DNA of 64,000 nt from the NCBI GenBank assembly GCA_026122225.1, contig JANEZZ010001677.1, positions 1,168,501-1,232,500 of the forward strand, written 5' to 3'. Source of the stretch: Heloderma charlesbogerti. Taxonomy: Eukaryota > Chordata > Lepidosauria > Squamata > Helodermatidae. The translations under genes and the position numbers were made by a program. Shown here in pieces: positions 54,311 to 64,000 of this stretch (within the stretch, counting starts at the first letter, position 1; the number at the start of each line of letters is the position of its first letter). The notes under the pieces were generated by a model that searched no databases, was not told the DNA's origin, and saw only the letters and a program-made list of their open reading frames with translations.

Positions 54311-54990
54311 TGGAGCCCACCTTCCTGCTCGTGGGGACACCCCTGCCCACCACCCTCCTGCTCCCTGCCTCAAGAAAGAGACTCTCCCATGGATCCTGGC
54401 TCAGGGCTTTGGAGGCCCTGGCAGATGCACGAACTGTCAAGTGTTGCCTTGCCAGCTGTGCTTATCTCATAATCAGGTTTTATGCTGCGGAGAAGCCAGA
54501 TGCACCTGCCGCTGCTGCGCCGCTCACAAGGAAGTACTGTAGCTGCGTTTTCTCACAAACCAAGCCGCATAATCACTTTGCCCCCTTCCTTTCCAGCCAG
54601 AGACGCTGCCAAGCATTTTAAGCAGTTGCCAACAGCAGATCTCAGCCAACTTCCAAGCTGCAGGGAAAGGGGGGTGGCGGAGGGAAGAAACTCACTCTCC
54701 AGACATACGCACGTATTTTATTTATTAAATACATACATAAATGGTTTACTAAAAACACGGGCAAATGTTTCAGGAGGGGCTATAGGTCAGTGGTCACTTT
54801 GGGCACCGTGGGGTATGCCATATGGAGACTCCCCTGGAAGAGCCATGTTAAGGCAGCCAACTTCGTTCTATTTTAAGAATGAACTGAAGTGTGGGAAAGG
54901 GCTGCTCTTGCACGTTCGGCAGCAATCATTTGCAAATAAAAAACATGGCTCCATAATCACAGTCTTGTGCCCCTTCCATCCACGACAGTG
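54311..54990. other. Non-coding, no gene seen
   Basis: No exon recognised. Short frames only. Confidence 0.4.
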
Positions 54991-54991
54991 A

Positions 54992-55130
54992 CCACAGAAT
55001 CATGGAGGAGCAGGGCTGGAAGGGGCCTGCAAGACCCTCGAGTCCAACCCCCTGCTCCATGCAGGAATCCAAGTCAGAGCATCCCTGATGGGTGGCTGTC
55101 CAGCCTCCTCTTGAATGCCCTTTGCGGGGC
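54992..55130 (-). mobile_element. CR1 LINE 3' tail fragment
   Basis: Plus: AGAATCATGGAGGAGCAGGG, CCTCGAGTCCAACCCCCTGC, TCCATGCAGGAATCCAAGTC and GCATCCCTGATGGGTGGCTG, the complement of the CR1 3' UTR. Confidence 0.8.
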
Positions 55131-56455
55131 CGGCGTTTCTGCCTCGTCAGCTCCCGCTGTCCCTTGGCCTTGTATGGCCAGACGCAAGCCCCTAACTGGG
55201 GGCAAATGGGCAGATGGGGAACCGCTCTCAGCAGCAGTGGCTCAGAGGAGCTCCACGTTCAGGGCTGATGCCCACCTGCAACTGCCCATTGCTGGGACTG
55301 TTCGAAGGGGAGGGGAGGGGCCGGTGCCTCCAGGCCCTGCTTGGGGCCTCCTCATGGGGACACCTGATGGTCCAGTGCTGGAAACACAGTGCTGGCTGAG
55401 AAGGGCCAACCTGGCTCCGCTCCAGCCTCAGGGCTCTTTCCGAGCACGCGGGAAGGTGCCTGAAGCCCAGCTGCTCCACAAGGCGAATTCCAAGTTGCAG
55501 CAGGAACACTTTTATTGCAGCAAGGAGCCATAAACGCTCTCCCGCTCCAGCCCCATTTCCCGGGAAGGTTCCAAGGAGAGCTGCCCTTGCAGGAAGCCAG
55601 AGCCGCCCCAGCACCTGGCTTCTGAGCCAGAACCGCTCCGTTCCGCCTCGCAGGAGGGCTGGCAACGTCGCCTGGCTGTGTGACCATGCGGCCCCTCCTT
55701 TTACGATCTCCCAGAATCTCAAGGGTGATGTGAACAGGCGGTGCTGCAGACAGCTCATCGTGCTGCCCCACGTCCCTGCTCTGCCTAGATTTATCGCCAG
55801 GCTTTTCTGCATCGTCCTCTCAGATCCCCCGCAGCAGTTGCTGACGCGGTTTCTCGGCACAGGCCTTAAAGGCTGGTCTGAATAATTTGAAAAGGGGGGA
55901 GCGCTCCCATAGCCTCTTGGCCATATAATTGGGGGTCACAGGGAAGGTGACACCCACAGACCTTACCTTCTGGTCTCTGCTGGGGGCACTCACTGCAAGC
56001 ACTCTCGGATGAGGCCGCACCCTTTCAATGCTCTTTGCAGCAGCCGGCACCCAAGTCGCATCGGGGTGAACCTAGGACCCTGCGTAGAGTCATGCTGGAT
56101 CAGACCTAGGGATGAAGGAGGAATCCGTCTGGGGGGTGGAGCTTGATGAGCTTTTGTTGGTTCAGCCTCCCGGACTTTGGTCCATTTCCTGCTAACTGGC
56201 CCAGTTTGGTCTGCAGCAAAGTGGATTTTCCATGTTTTTAAATTTGCACAAATTTAGGCCGCAATTTGCACAAATCACGAAAATCTTAGCCACAGATCTG
56301 TGCAAATTATGCAAATTTCAGCTGCAATTTGTGCAAATTACACAAATTTGTGTACAGTTCAGCCGCAATTTGCGCAAATGCAAAGGAACGTTGTCAAGCC
56401 CCCAAAGGGCCGGATTTCCAAGCGACAGACATCCTCAATCACACCCCGAAAGCCT
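55131..56455. other. Non-coding GC-rich stretch; AT-rich repeat at its end
   Basis: No exon assigned. A minus-strand AATAAA lies at about 55508-55513 (plus TTTATT in ACTTTTATTGCAGC) without a recognised upstream gene. At 56230-56390, four AATTTGCACAAAT-like blocks occur (reminiscent of the A/T-rich repeat near 4560). Confidence 0.35.
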
Positions 56456-56650
56456 CTTTAGTCCAGCATCTTGTTTTCTACAGCAGCCAACCCAATGGGA
56501 AACTCTCAAGCAGCACATGAGCACAAGAGCACTGCCTTGCCTACATTCCCCAGTATACTGCCTCTGATCATGGAGGAAGCATACATCCATGAGGACTAGG
56601 AGCCACTGATCACTTTATCCGCCATGAATTTATTGAAGCTCCTTTCAATG
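56456..56650 (-). mobile_element. L3-like LINE 3' fragment
   Basis: Plus: TCCAGCATCTTGTTTTCTAC, AGCAGCACATGAGCACAAGA, CACTGCCTTGCCTACATTCC and GAGGACTAGGAGCCACTGAT. Same order as the copies at 42845 and 45475. Confidence 0.65.
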
Positions 56651-57049
56651 CCACGTTTTGCAGCAGTTGGTTTGTGGTGGCCCATCCCACCATCCAATGG
56701 TGCTGCTGTCTGAGGGATCCAAATGCCCAGGCCCCCAAAGAGCTGGGTGACAGTGGAGGCACAGCGCGTCCTCTCTGATCCCTGACCTTGGACTTTGCTC
56801 TGGCAGCTCAGTGAGAGAAATGCAAAGCCAACTATCCGAGAAGGACAAGGTGTGCCATTCCGAGTTGGGCTTCCCGTTAGGGGAGGACAGATGGGGCAGA
56901 ACAGGCCACGCTCCAAGAACCAGGCTCGGAGGACTCAGCAGGAACAGAAAGCGCTGCTGCGGCATCCCCAGCAGGGGACTTTGGACAGCCGCCTTTCTCA
57001 ACGGGAAAGGGAAAGCCCGCTCCACAGAGGCACTGTGTGGACTGCACGT

Positions 57050-57540
57050 AATCCTTGCGGAGAGGGCCCTTTTTTCAGTGTGGGTCTCCCCTGCCCTCCC
57101 ACCCCCAAACCAAGACAATATTCAGGAACACACTTCCTAAAAATAGTTTTTAAATGCAGGAGTGAGAGGGGAAGGGCCATATACAGCTCCAACTGACCAT
57201 TCACTGGGTCTGCCAGTGAACTGAGGGGCTGCTGGAGGGCTGTGCCCCCTGCCTCTCAGGAAGAACAAGGGGGGGACCAACCACTGGCCAGAGAAGGAAC
57301 AGCTGTAGGGAGCTTGTTTTGCCCTCTCCTGCATCTAGGAGGACTCTGAAACTCATGACTGGTGCCTGAGTTTATTTGCTTTTCCTCCTCCCGCTCCATC
57401 CTTTTTCCTTTTGTGTCGTGCCTTTTGGATTGCAAACTGACAGCAGGAATGGTCTCATTATTCATCTTTGCAAGCCATTCCAGCGCCTTTTTGGGCTGAA
57501 GAGCAGGCTAACAATACTGTAAATCGATACATAATAAATA
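57050..57540 (+). mobile_element. L2-like LINE 3' region
   Basis: A degraded RT C-terminal motif (RRALFSVWVSPALP type) at 57058 is followed by GAAACTCATGACTGGTGCCT, GGATTGCAAACTGACAGCAG, GCAAGCCATTCCAGCGCCTT and ACAATACTGTAAATCGATAC ATAATAAATAAAT at the end. The tail recurs at 26867 and 47330. Confidence 0.55.
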
Positions 57541-57982
57541 AATAGATCTCAATAGAAGCCCCTGCCTAGCCTGGTCACGAGATGCTTTCCCAAACTTATG
57601 TTTTTAAAATGTATACGACTGCTGCTGGGAGAAAGCCCGGTTCCAGCATCTGGAAACTGCTGGAGGAAGAGGGAGTGTGTGGGGAGAGACTCCCGTGCTA
57701 AGGAGCAGCCCCTGGGCACACCTACCCGGGACAGGTAAACAGCCCCCTGGCACAGCCCAGAGTGCCACAATGCTGCTCCTCTGCTTATTTTCCTGCTCCA
57801 AATCTCCCCCTTCAAGAAGCCTCCTCTCCCTATGCTATGAGCCCCACAGGGGCAAAAGCAGCACTGGAGGAATCTGGAGCAGGGAAATGGCAGACAAAAA
57901 TGGGGGAAACGCCCTTCCCTGCTCTAAATACTTCCCCCCTCCCGAAGTAGCTTGCTTTTGGAGGAGGTGTCAGGGCACCGTT

Positions 57983-58190
57983 AGGAACATCAGAAGCTGC
58001 CTGATCTTGAATCAGAACATCCCTTGGTCCATCCAGCCCAGCACCACCATCACTGACTGGCAGCAGTGGCTCTCCAGGGTTTCAGGCAGGATATGTTCCT
58101 AGCCCTCCCTGGAGATACTGCCAGGAATCGAACCTGGGACTTTCTGCATGCAGAGCAGGGGCTCTGCCACTGAGCTATGGTGCTCCTTCT
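57983..58190 (-). mobile_element. tRNA-Ala-derived SINE
   Basis: Minus-strand box A CATAGCTCAGTGGCAGAG, TCTGCATGCAGAAAG, box B CCCAGGTTCGATTCCTGGCA and the body with the end CAGGCAGCTTCTGATGTTCC. Confidence 0.75.
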
Positions 58191-58254
58191 AAAGATCCAC
58201 TAAGATTCCAGTCCTCATGGTTCTGAATAAAGGGCTGATTTAAGGAAGGGATAA

Positions 58255-58420
58255 ATGAAGTTGCCTTATTCATTCCTCTGTCCAGCCCAGCAATGTCGAC
58301 ATGGGCCGGCAGTGATGGCTGTCCAGGGTTTCTGACATGGAATCCGTCTTGCCCTACCTGGAGACTGCACAAGAAACACAGGGGCTCTGCCACTGAGCTA
58401 CAGCCCTTCCCCATTACGTG
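58255..58420 (-). mobile_element. tRNA-Ala-derived SINE, partial
   Basis: Minus strand GCTGTAGCTCAGTGGCAGAG then CCCTGTGTTTCTTGTGCAGT; the box B segment is shortened. Body: GCCGGCCCATGTCGACATTG on minus. Tandem with the copy at 57983-58190. Confidence 0.65.
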
Positions 58421-58455
58421 GGGAAGCAGAACCCCAGGAAGACCCAATAGAACAG

Positions 58456-58604
58456 TCTTCCCCAACTGGAGTCTTTCCAGAGGGGTTGGACTGCAACACT
58501 CATCATTCCCGGCCAGCATGGCCTTTCCCAGCAAGGCCATGCTGGCTAGAATGATGGGTTTTGCGGCCCAACCCATCTGGAAAGATCCTGGTTGGGGCAG
58601 CCTG
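58456..58604. mobile_element. Full-length palindromic hAT-like MITE
   Basis: The left arm (TTCCCCAACTGGA, TTTCCAGAGGGGTTGGACTG, CATCATTCCCGGCCAGCATG) pairs with the right arm (CATGCTGGCTAGAATGATGG, CCCAACCCATCTGGAAAGAT, CCTGGTTGGGGCAG). The two arms total about 150 bp with almost no loop. No transposase. The same design is seen in the shorter copies listed above. Confidence 0.7.
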
Positions 58605-60160
58605 CCTTAGAAGGGAACCGCCAACTCTTTTCATTCCAAGTTTTCAAAGGGCCTTTTGGGAGGTTACTTTTGGGGGATGAGCAGGGTACAAGACAGTGTG
58701 CTGGGGGGGGCGGGGAGAAGGGGACAAGATGAGCCCCCCGGCAGCACCCAGCTCCACGATCCTGTTTTAATCCGGGGGCACAGCAAGATGCCAGTGCCCC
58801 ACGGAGGAACCCAGAGTGGGCACAGGGGTGCTCGGTGCCACCTCCAGAAGCCCCTAGGCCGGGTGAGGAGGGAGACTAGGTGGCACGCCCCCGTCCTCTA
58901 GGCAGAAGGGTGCAGAGGAGGATCGCGGCCTCCAAAGACCAGACCTAAAGCATGATGTGAGCCCCGGTGGAAAAGAAGCCCTGTCCTGCCGAGGAAGGAA
59001 ATCGGGAGCTGGCCAGGCATGACTGCAAAGCCACGGATCAGATGGCCAGACGCAAGCGGAGCCAGGAGCCCAAACCACCAGAGCCAGGCAGCCGCCGGAG
59101 AGCCCTGGGGTGACCCTGACTTCAGGACATGGGCCTCTCCGAGTGGCACGCCGTGTGCCGCTGGAGGCAGCTAACTCAGCAAGCAAAGCCAGCCGAGACA
59201 GACATGAAGCAACCCGCCCAGCTCTGGGGGCTCCGGAGGCGGGAGGGGGAGCAACGGCGGATGGCACAGCAGAGCGGCCCTGGGCAACAAACCCTCGGCA
59301 GGGCTTTCCCTGCTCCCCGGGGCCCTCCTGCCCGAGCCGGACTGACCCTGGAGAGGAGCGTCTGGGCCGGAAAGAGCCTTCCTGGAGCAGCTGCCCCGGA
59401 GCCCTCGCTTGCAGAGCAGATGGGCAGGCAGGGCTGCAGGGGCTGCAGAATGTTCAAAAAGAGAGCAGGGGAGACATTCCTGCAGCTGAAAGGAGAGGGA
59501 GAAGGGGGGGGCTGGGAGAGGATTTTGGCCCTGCTAGGCTCCTGAGAAGCGTGCACGGCATGTGCTCGGATACCCACATCTGCAGGCGTGCCAATTCTCA
59601 TGCACAAGGCCATGTGTAAGGGCGGGGCGGGGGGGAGAGAAGCAGGCCCTCCCAGGACACCAGGAACGGCCACCACAGGGCACAGAAAGGAAAGGTTAAA
59701 CCAGACCCGGAGCTTCAAGTTCCAGGGAAGCTGCTTGGCCTAGGAAGCCACAGCAGTTAAGGGTCAGGCCCAGTTGGTCCATCAAGCCCTGCCTCCTGGC
59801 CAGTCAGATGCCCTGCTGGGAAGCCCCCAAGCACCGCACGAAGGCAGCACCCCCCCTCCGGTTGTCAGTCCCCGGCAGAAGAAGCCTGCCTCTGAAAAGG
59901 AAGTGCTCTGGGGGCTGGCAGCTGAGGTCAGAGGTCTCCCGTAGCCCTGGCTTTCTGGCCCTCAAACGGACAGGTTGCCCCCTCATCCCAACAGTAGCTG
60001 GCGTAGCCTCAGACGGGGGCGCAGCGGGGCTCGTGTGCCTCAGATTGCTGAGTAAATCCCTTTTGCTGGCTCAGGGGAAGAAAGCTGGTGTGTGGGTGTG
60101 TCTGCCACCCTGAGGTCAACTGCAAAATGCCACATGCACGCAGAGGCCATTACGCAAACT
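58605..60160. other. Non-coding GC-rich stretch, no gene seen
   Basis: Frames on both strands (for example 59110-59619) lack domains or splice-compatible partners. Nothing assigned. Confidence 0.4.
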
Positions 60161-60724
60161 CTGCCTGACCTTCTCTAGCCATGGAATCTGGATTTCCTGG
60201 TGGGCGCTCCTTTTTCGGCAGCTTGTGCAACCGTCGCCTGCAGGACAGGAGGCACCAGGGACCAGCAGTCGGGCCTGTGCAGGATCCGTCCCCTGTGGCT
60301 GCTCTCTCCAAGGATTCACCAGATGGCCGCCGACAGCCCCCCCGGGCCCCTCTCTTCTCGCCCCAGGGCTTCTGGTGTGCAGGAAGAAGGACGCTTCAGG
60401 AACACTCCTGGTTTCCAACCAGGAATCTCCAGTGACCTTTTGCGTACCAAATCCCAATCTCACCTGCGGGCAGCGACTGGCCCTCAGATAAAGTTCAGGT
60501 CAAAACAGCCCTCAGCCAGGGCTAATTCCCACCCCCCAACCCCCTATCCCACACGGACTCCTCGGTCCATTTATCTTGGAAGTCATTTTGATGACTGCTT
60601 TATGGTTTTGTCCTGGTTCTGAAGGGCGTTTTGAAATGCAAAAAGCTCTGCTGTTTTAATGGCTTCAATTGTCACAACTGTTTTGTTGCTCGCTCCTATT
60701 TGAGAAAGTGACAGAGTGGAACAG

Positions 60725-61188
60725 AGCTGTTTATTTGTTTATTTACGACATTTATATCCCACCTTTTCCCCTCCAAGGTGGCTTACATGATCCTCTGCCT
60801 CTCCATTTTATCCTCACAACAACCCTGTGAGGTAGGTTAGGCTGAGAGGCAGGGATTGGACAAATTCATGGAGAAGGGTATCAATGGTTACTAGTCCTGT
60901 TGGCTATATGCTACCTCTGGTATCAATCAGAGGCAGTATACTGGGGAACATGAGCAGGAGGGGCCTATAACTGTGCTCAGGCCCTGCTTGTGGGTTCCCG
61001 GTCGACAGCTGATTGGCCACTGTGTGAACAGAATGCTGGATGAGATGGACCCTGGGTCTGAGCCAGCATGAAGGCTCTTCTGATGTTCTTATGATTGGCC
61101 CACAGTCACCCAGTGAGCTTTATGGCTGAGTGGGGACTTGAACCCGGGTCTCTTGAGTCTCAGTCCTAACCACTACACCAGACTGTTG
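60725..61188 (-). mobile_element. CORE/MIR-type SINE interrupted by an L3-like LINE
   Basis: Plus strand: TTTATTTACGACATTTATAT then CCCACCTTTTCCCCTCC, CAACAACCCTGTGAGGTAGG TTAGG, insertion at 60850-61093, then TTGGCCCACAGTCACCCAGT, GGGACTTGAACCCGGGTCTC and ACTACACCAGACTG. The tRNA-like head is near 61188. The SINE lies in the same orientation as the one at 5600 and is split at the same point. Confidence 0.75.
60850..61093 (+). mobile_element. L3-like LINE 3' end, nested in a SINE
   Basis: GGATTGGACAAATTCATGGA, CTACCTCTGGTATCAATCAG, CAGTATACTGGGGAACATGA, CCCTGCTTGTGGGTTCCCGG, GGCCACTGTGTGAACAGAAT and the tail GATGTTCTTATG. Sense on the plus strand. Confidence 0.75.
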
Positions 61189-61348
61189 CTGTCTGTTGCT
61201 TTTAAGCACAGCAACAGGACAAATACACTTTCTTGCAATTGAAAGCTTGGCGGGGGGAACCATTTCCAGCAGCGGGAGATCAATGATTTAAGTCAATAAA
61301 CAGAACAGCCGCAGGCAGGCCGGGCAGCGTGGGGTGGTGCATGCTTAC

Positions 61349-61483
61349 CCTGCGGGCAGAGCGTGACAGCGGGGGGAGCCCCAGCGTGTCATCACTGAAG
61401 ATGAGCTCAGGGTCTCCACGGCCTGCCTCAGGGCTGATGAAAGCACGAGGCCTCACTTTCTCACACTTTCTCAGCCCGAGCGC
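61349..61483 (-). CDS. Possible coding exon, unassigned
   Basis: Read on the minus strand, 45 codons run from after TAG (61484-61486) to a donor AGG then GTAAGC at 61349/61348: KCEKVRPRAFISPEAGRGDP, ELIFSDDTLGLPPLSRSARR. The composition is protein-like and the donor is good; the acceptor is weak. Upstream in the same frame, LLNISLEPVEEAV precedes the TAG, so either this is an exon starting at TAG as acceptor, or an ORF broken by one stop. I do not recognise the family. On the plus strand the same DNA also has an acceptor-like tract (CTCACACTTTCTCAG) and an open segment, so orientation is not settled. Confidence 0.2.
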
Positions 61484-63180
61484 CTAGACGGCCTCTTCCA
61501 CTGGCTCCAGGGAGATGTTGAGAAGCGGGGGGGAGGCATGCCTGAGGTGCCCCACGGATCAGCGGCCAAGGGATTGAACGTTAGCCTCTCCCCACCCCGC
61601 TGCTTTCTTGGATTTCCTGCCCTACAAATTACTGCAGCCACCTCAATGCGATGCCTCCGAGCGCCAGCCCTGCGACGCAGTTCAGAAGAGCGCCATGGTA
61701 CCAAACATCACTGAGAGGTCCCTGGAAAGCGGCAGGGTATCACTCCCCATGTTCACTTGGCAAGCGAGGCAAACTGTGTTGGAAACTGGATCCAGACCAG
61801 CCGGTTTCCTCTAGGGCAGGCTTCCCCGAGGCTGGCTGGGGGATTCAGGGAGTAGTAGTCCAACACGTGGCAGCAAAAAGCTAAGGGAAGGCTGAATGGG
61901 GAAAACCTAGAGGTGGGTTGCCAGGACACACGTGGAGTCCTGGCACAGAATTTATTTCAAAAGAGAAACCGGGTCCATGGCGTGCAGCGACTCAGGCGGA
62001 TCTGCTTCAGCAGGAAGGAGAACGGGGGCGAGGGGAGTAAGGAGGCAGCTTCACCCAACTCTCCCTTCCTGGAAACAGCTGGCTGTCAACACAGGACCAC
62101 CTCAGGTAAGCATGGGGAGAAAACGGATGCACAGATTAATCAGCACAAGCTGGCAACCAGAGGAAGGCGCCCAGAGGTTCTCCAAGTCCACCGTCCAGCA
62201 AAGGGGCAGGAAACGCCCAGGGTGGGGGCAAGAGGCAGCAGGCAACGTGTTCATTTTCTGCAACCTGCCCAGAACCACTTGGGAGACCGGTTGCCTATGG
62301 CATCCTGTTACATGGCAAAGAGGGGTCTGCTTTTTAACATGTCCGGGAGCAGCCAGAAGTCCCCTCACCACGGGGCCAGATATTCCAGGTGAGCAGATGA
62401 CACCCCCACCGCAGTTAAGCGGCCAAGGAGAGAAACGGAGGAGGACGACAGTGGCTCGTTTCTCCTCATGAAAAGCCACGGCGTATCTACCGCCAGCTGA
62501 CGATGCAGCTTCTTTCAAATCATGGCTTGGCCCTGGGACCTTGTCCTGGAAGGGGCTACCTCCTGCTCTGCGGAGGACTTCTCTCTCGCTTGCTCTTGCC
62601 CAGTGGGGATGGAGGGTGCTCCTGGCAGAAACCACAGCTCCCTCCTGGCAACGCAAGAGCCCATCCGCTGTGCTGGCAGGGCTACCCTGCACCCCTTTAG
62701 CTAGCAAGGATGAGCTCCAACTGTTTCGGCCCTCGCTAGTGGTTTCGTCCTAGAATCCGCTTCTCCTGCCACAGACGTTGACGTCCTGTCATGAAAAGCA
62801 CCAGGCAAGGCTGTTTCTTGCTACCCCTGCAGGCAGGATGGTCCTTTCGCAGAGTGCCTTTCGTTTGCTACTGCAGACCCACAGCCAGCCCCAGTGTGTC
62901 TGCCGTTTGGACGGGGACAGGGAGCAGGGCTGGCACCAAGGGTCGGCATGGCCGGGCACCCGCCAAGGGCCCACGCCCCAGCAGGGGCCCACTGGCAAGA
63001 GCCCCCTGGAGTTGCTGCTCCTTCTCTTTCCCATGGCAGCCTTCCCCTGCCTCTTGCTCTGGCCCAGACAACACTCGGGGTGAGAAGGAGCAGCAGCAGC
63101 ATGGGGTGAGAAGGGAGGTTCACTGAGGGAGGAGGCCCTGGAGGCAGTCTTGCCCAAGGGCCCTCCAGAACCTGGACCCG
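61484..63180. other. Non-coding GC-rich stretch, no gene assigned
   Basis: A plus-strand donor-like CCTCAGGTAAGCATGG lies at 62100-62110 and several frames are open on both strands, but no domain or paired splice sites support a gene. Confidence 0.35.
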
Positions 63181-63185
63181 ATGGC

Positions 63186-63385
63186 TCCATGCTACCTCCA
63201 GTGTCAGAGGCAGTATGCCTGTATACACCAGTTGCTGGGGAATGAGGGCAGGAGGGTGCTGTTGCACACGTGTCCTGCTTGTGGGTTCCCAGTCAACAGC
63301 TGGTCAGCCCCTGTGCAAACAGAATGCTGGACCGGATGGACCCTTGGTCTGATCCAGCGGGGCTCTTCTGATGTTCTTATGGCCT
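63186..63385 (+). mobile_element. L3-like LINE 3' tail
   Basis: ATGCTACCTCCAGTGTCAGA, CACCAGTTGCTGGGGAATGA, CCTGCTTGTGGGTTCCCAGT, CAGAATGCTGGACCGGATGG then GGGGCTCTTCTGATGTTCTT ATG. Sense. Confidence 0.8.
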
Positions 63386-64000
63386 CGGCACTGGGAGCCA
63401 CTGGTGCTAACTAGGGTGGAACCCCAGAAGCGCCTTTGACAAAACGTTGCAGGGCCAGAGCATCCCTGATGAAGCCAGCGCAGGATCCGCCGCTCGAGTC
63501 CCCCACCTGGCTGCAAACCAAGCCAGCACCGGACGTCGCTGCAGGGAGAAGCGCCTCGGATCCCAACACAGTTTCTCTTCTTATTGGCCAGGGCAGAGGC
63601 TGGCTCCTCGCCAGTCTCTCTGCACAGGCTCTGACCCTGGCGAAAGAGTCACCCCTATCACATGAGGCCACCAAAATGACAGCACCCTTTTCAAGCGGCA
63701 GGCGTGTAGACAGCGGCCCCGTGACTGTGCCCCCGCGCTCCCTTCTGTGTGGCACTCTTGTTTGATGTGTTCATGGTCTAATTTGGGGGACAGGCAGGGA
63801 GCCTGCAAACAACTCAAAATAGCCTGAGCCTCCTCGCTCCGGTCGGTCGCCCACGAGACCGATGGGGTGACCCGGGTGGGCGGCACCCAACGGCCCCACA
63901 GCCCTCTTGGCCTCCCAAAGCGACCTTTCCACAAAAAGAGCCGGCTCTTTCTTCTCGTGTGGCTGCTTGGTCAAACGCCAGGCTGCTTTCTCACGCGCCT
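63386..64000. other. Non-coding, no gene seen
   Basis: GC-rich DNA with open frames on both strands and no recognised domain. Confidence 0.4.

Noticed and set aside
55500..55860. Minus-strand 210-codon frame near an AATAAA
   Set aside because: The poly(A)-like site lies inside the frame, and no domain is seen; possibly an LTR or chance.
60166..60240. Minus-strand exon between TCCTGCAG and GTCAGG
   Set aside because: Splice sites are plausible but the phase does not agree with the candidate exon at 61349-61483 unless it is a terminal exon; too little evidence.

Overview
This window looks like intron- and repeat-rich nuclear DNA from a squamate reptile (lizard or snake). The inference rests on the repeat mix: CR1 LINEs ending in tandem ATTCTATG, BovB (RTE) LINEs with intact target-site duplications, L2- and L3-like LINE tails, CORE/MIR-type SINEs, tRNA-Ala-derived SINEs and palindromic hAT-like MITEs. 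There are no operons or bacterial features. Most long open frames are chance frames in GC-rich DNA or parts of transposons. No species is assigned.

Layout. 1-17.4 kb is gene-poor: a short internally deleted CR1, CORE-SINEs, a perfect 48-bp x5 tandem repeat, a CR1 3' fragment (7.2-7.9 kb) and a nearly complete but broken CR1 (13.6-16.8 kb). 17.4-19.9 kb is a satellite array in which a 101-bp module alternates with runs of a 22-bp unit, ending directly at a CpG island (19.9-20.8 kb). 21.3-22.9 kb is a 5'-truncated BovB with an 11-bp target-site duplication. 23-28 kb holds SINE, BovB and LINE tails.

The clearest host gene is GNG7 (G-protein gamma-7, minus strand). Two coding exons (35485-35565 and 32584-32709) splice to exactly 68 codons ending in a CTIL prenylation box, followed by an inferred ~4.2-kb 3' UTR with a poly(A) signal near 28.4 kb. 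A CpG island surrounds its first coding exon. Its intron carries an L3-like LINE split by a 0.5-kb solo LTR.

A second host gene runs on the plus strand (41.6-44.0 kb). Three phase-compatible 3' exons encode a Lys/Ala-rich basic tail that begins with a sequence resembling the end of a linker-histone globular domain, and end at an AATAAA signal. It is best read as the 3' part of an intron-containing linker-histone-like gene (H1.8 type possible). Its upstream exon was not found.

44-64 kb is mostly repeats and GC-rich sequence with a few unassigned open frames, including a possible minus-strand exon at 61.35-61.48 kb. Notable structures are an inverted-repeat element with a tandem core (51.9-52.4 kb), a BovB nested inside an L2-like element (52.8-54.3 kb) and a large palindromic MITE (58.5 kb). 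All names come from reading motifs and remembered family hallmarks. No database search was possible.
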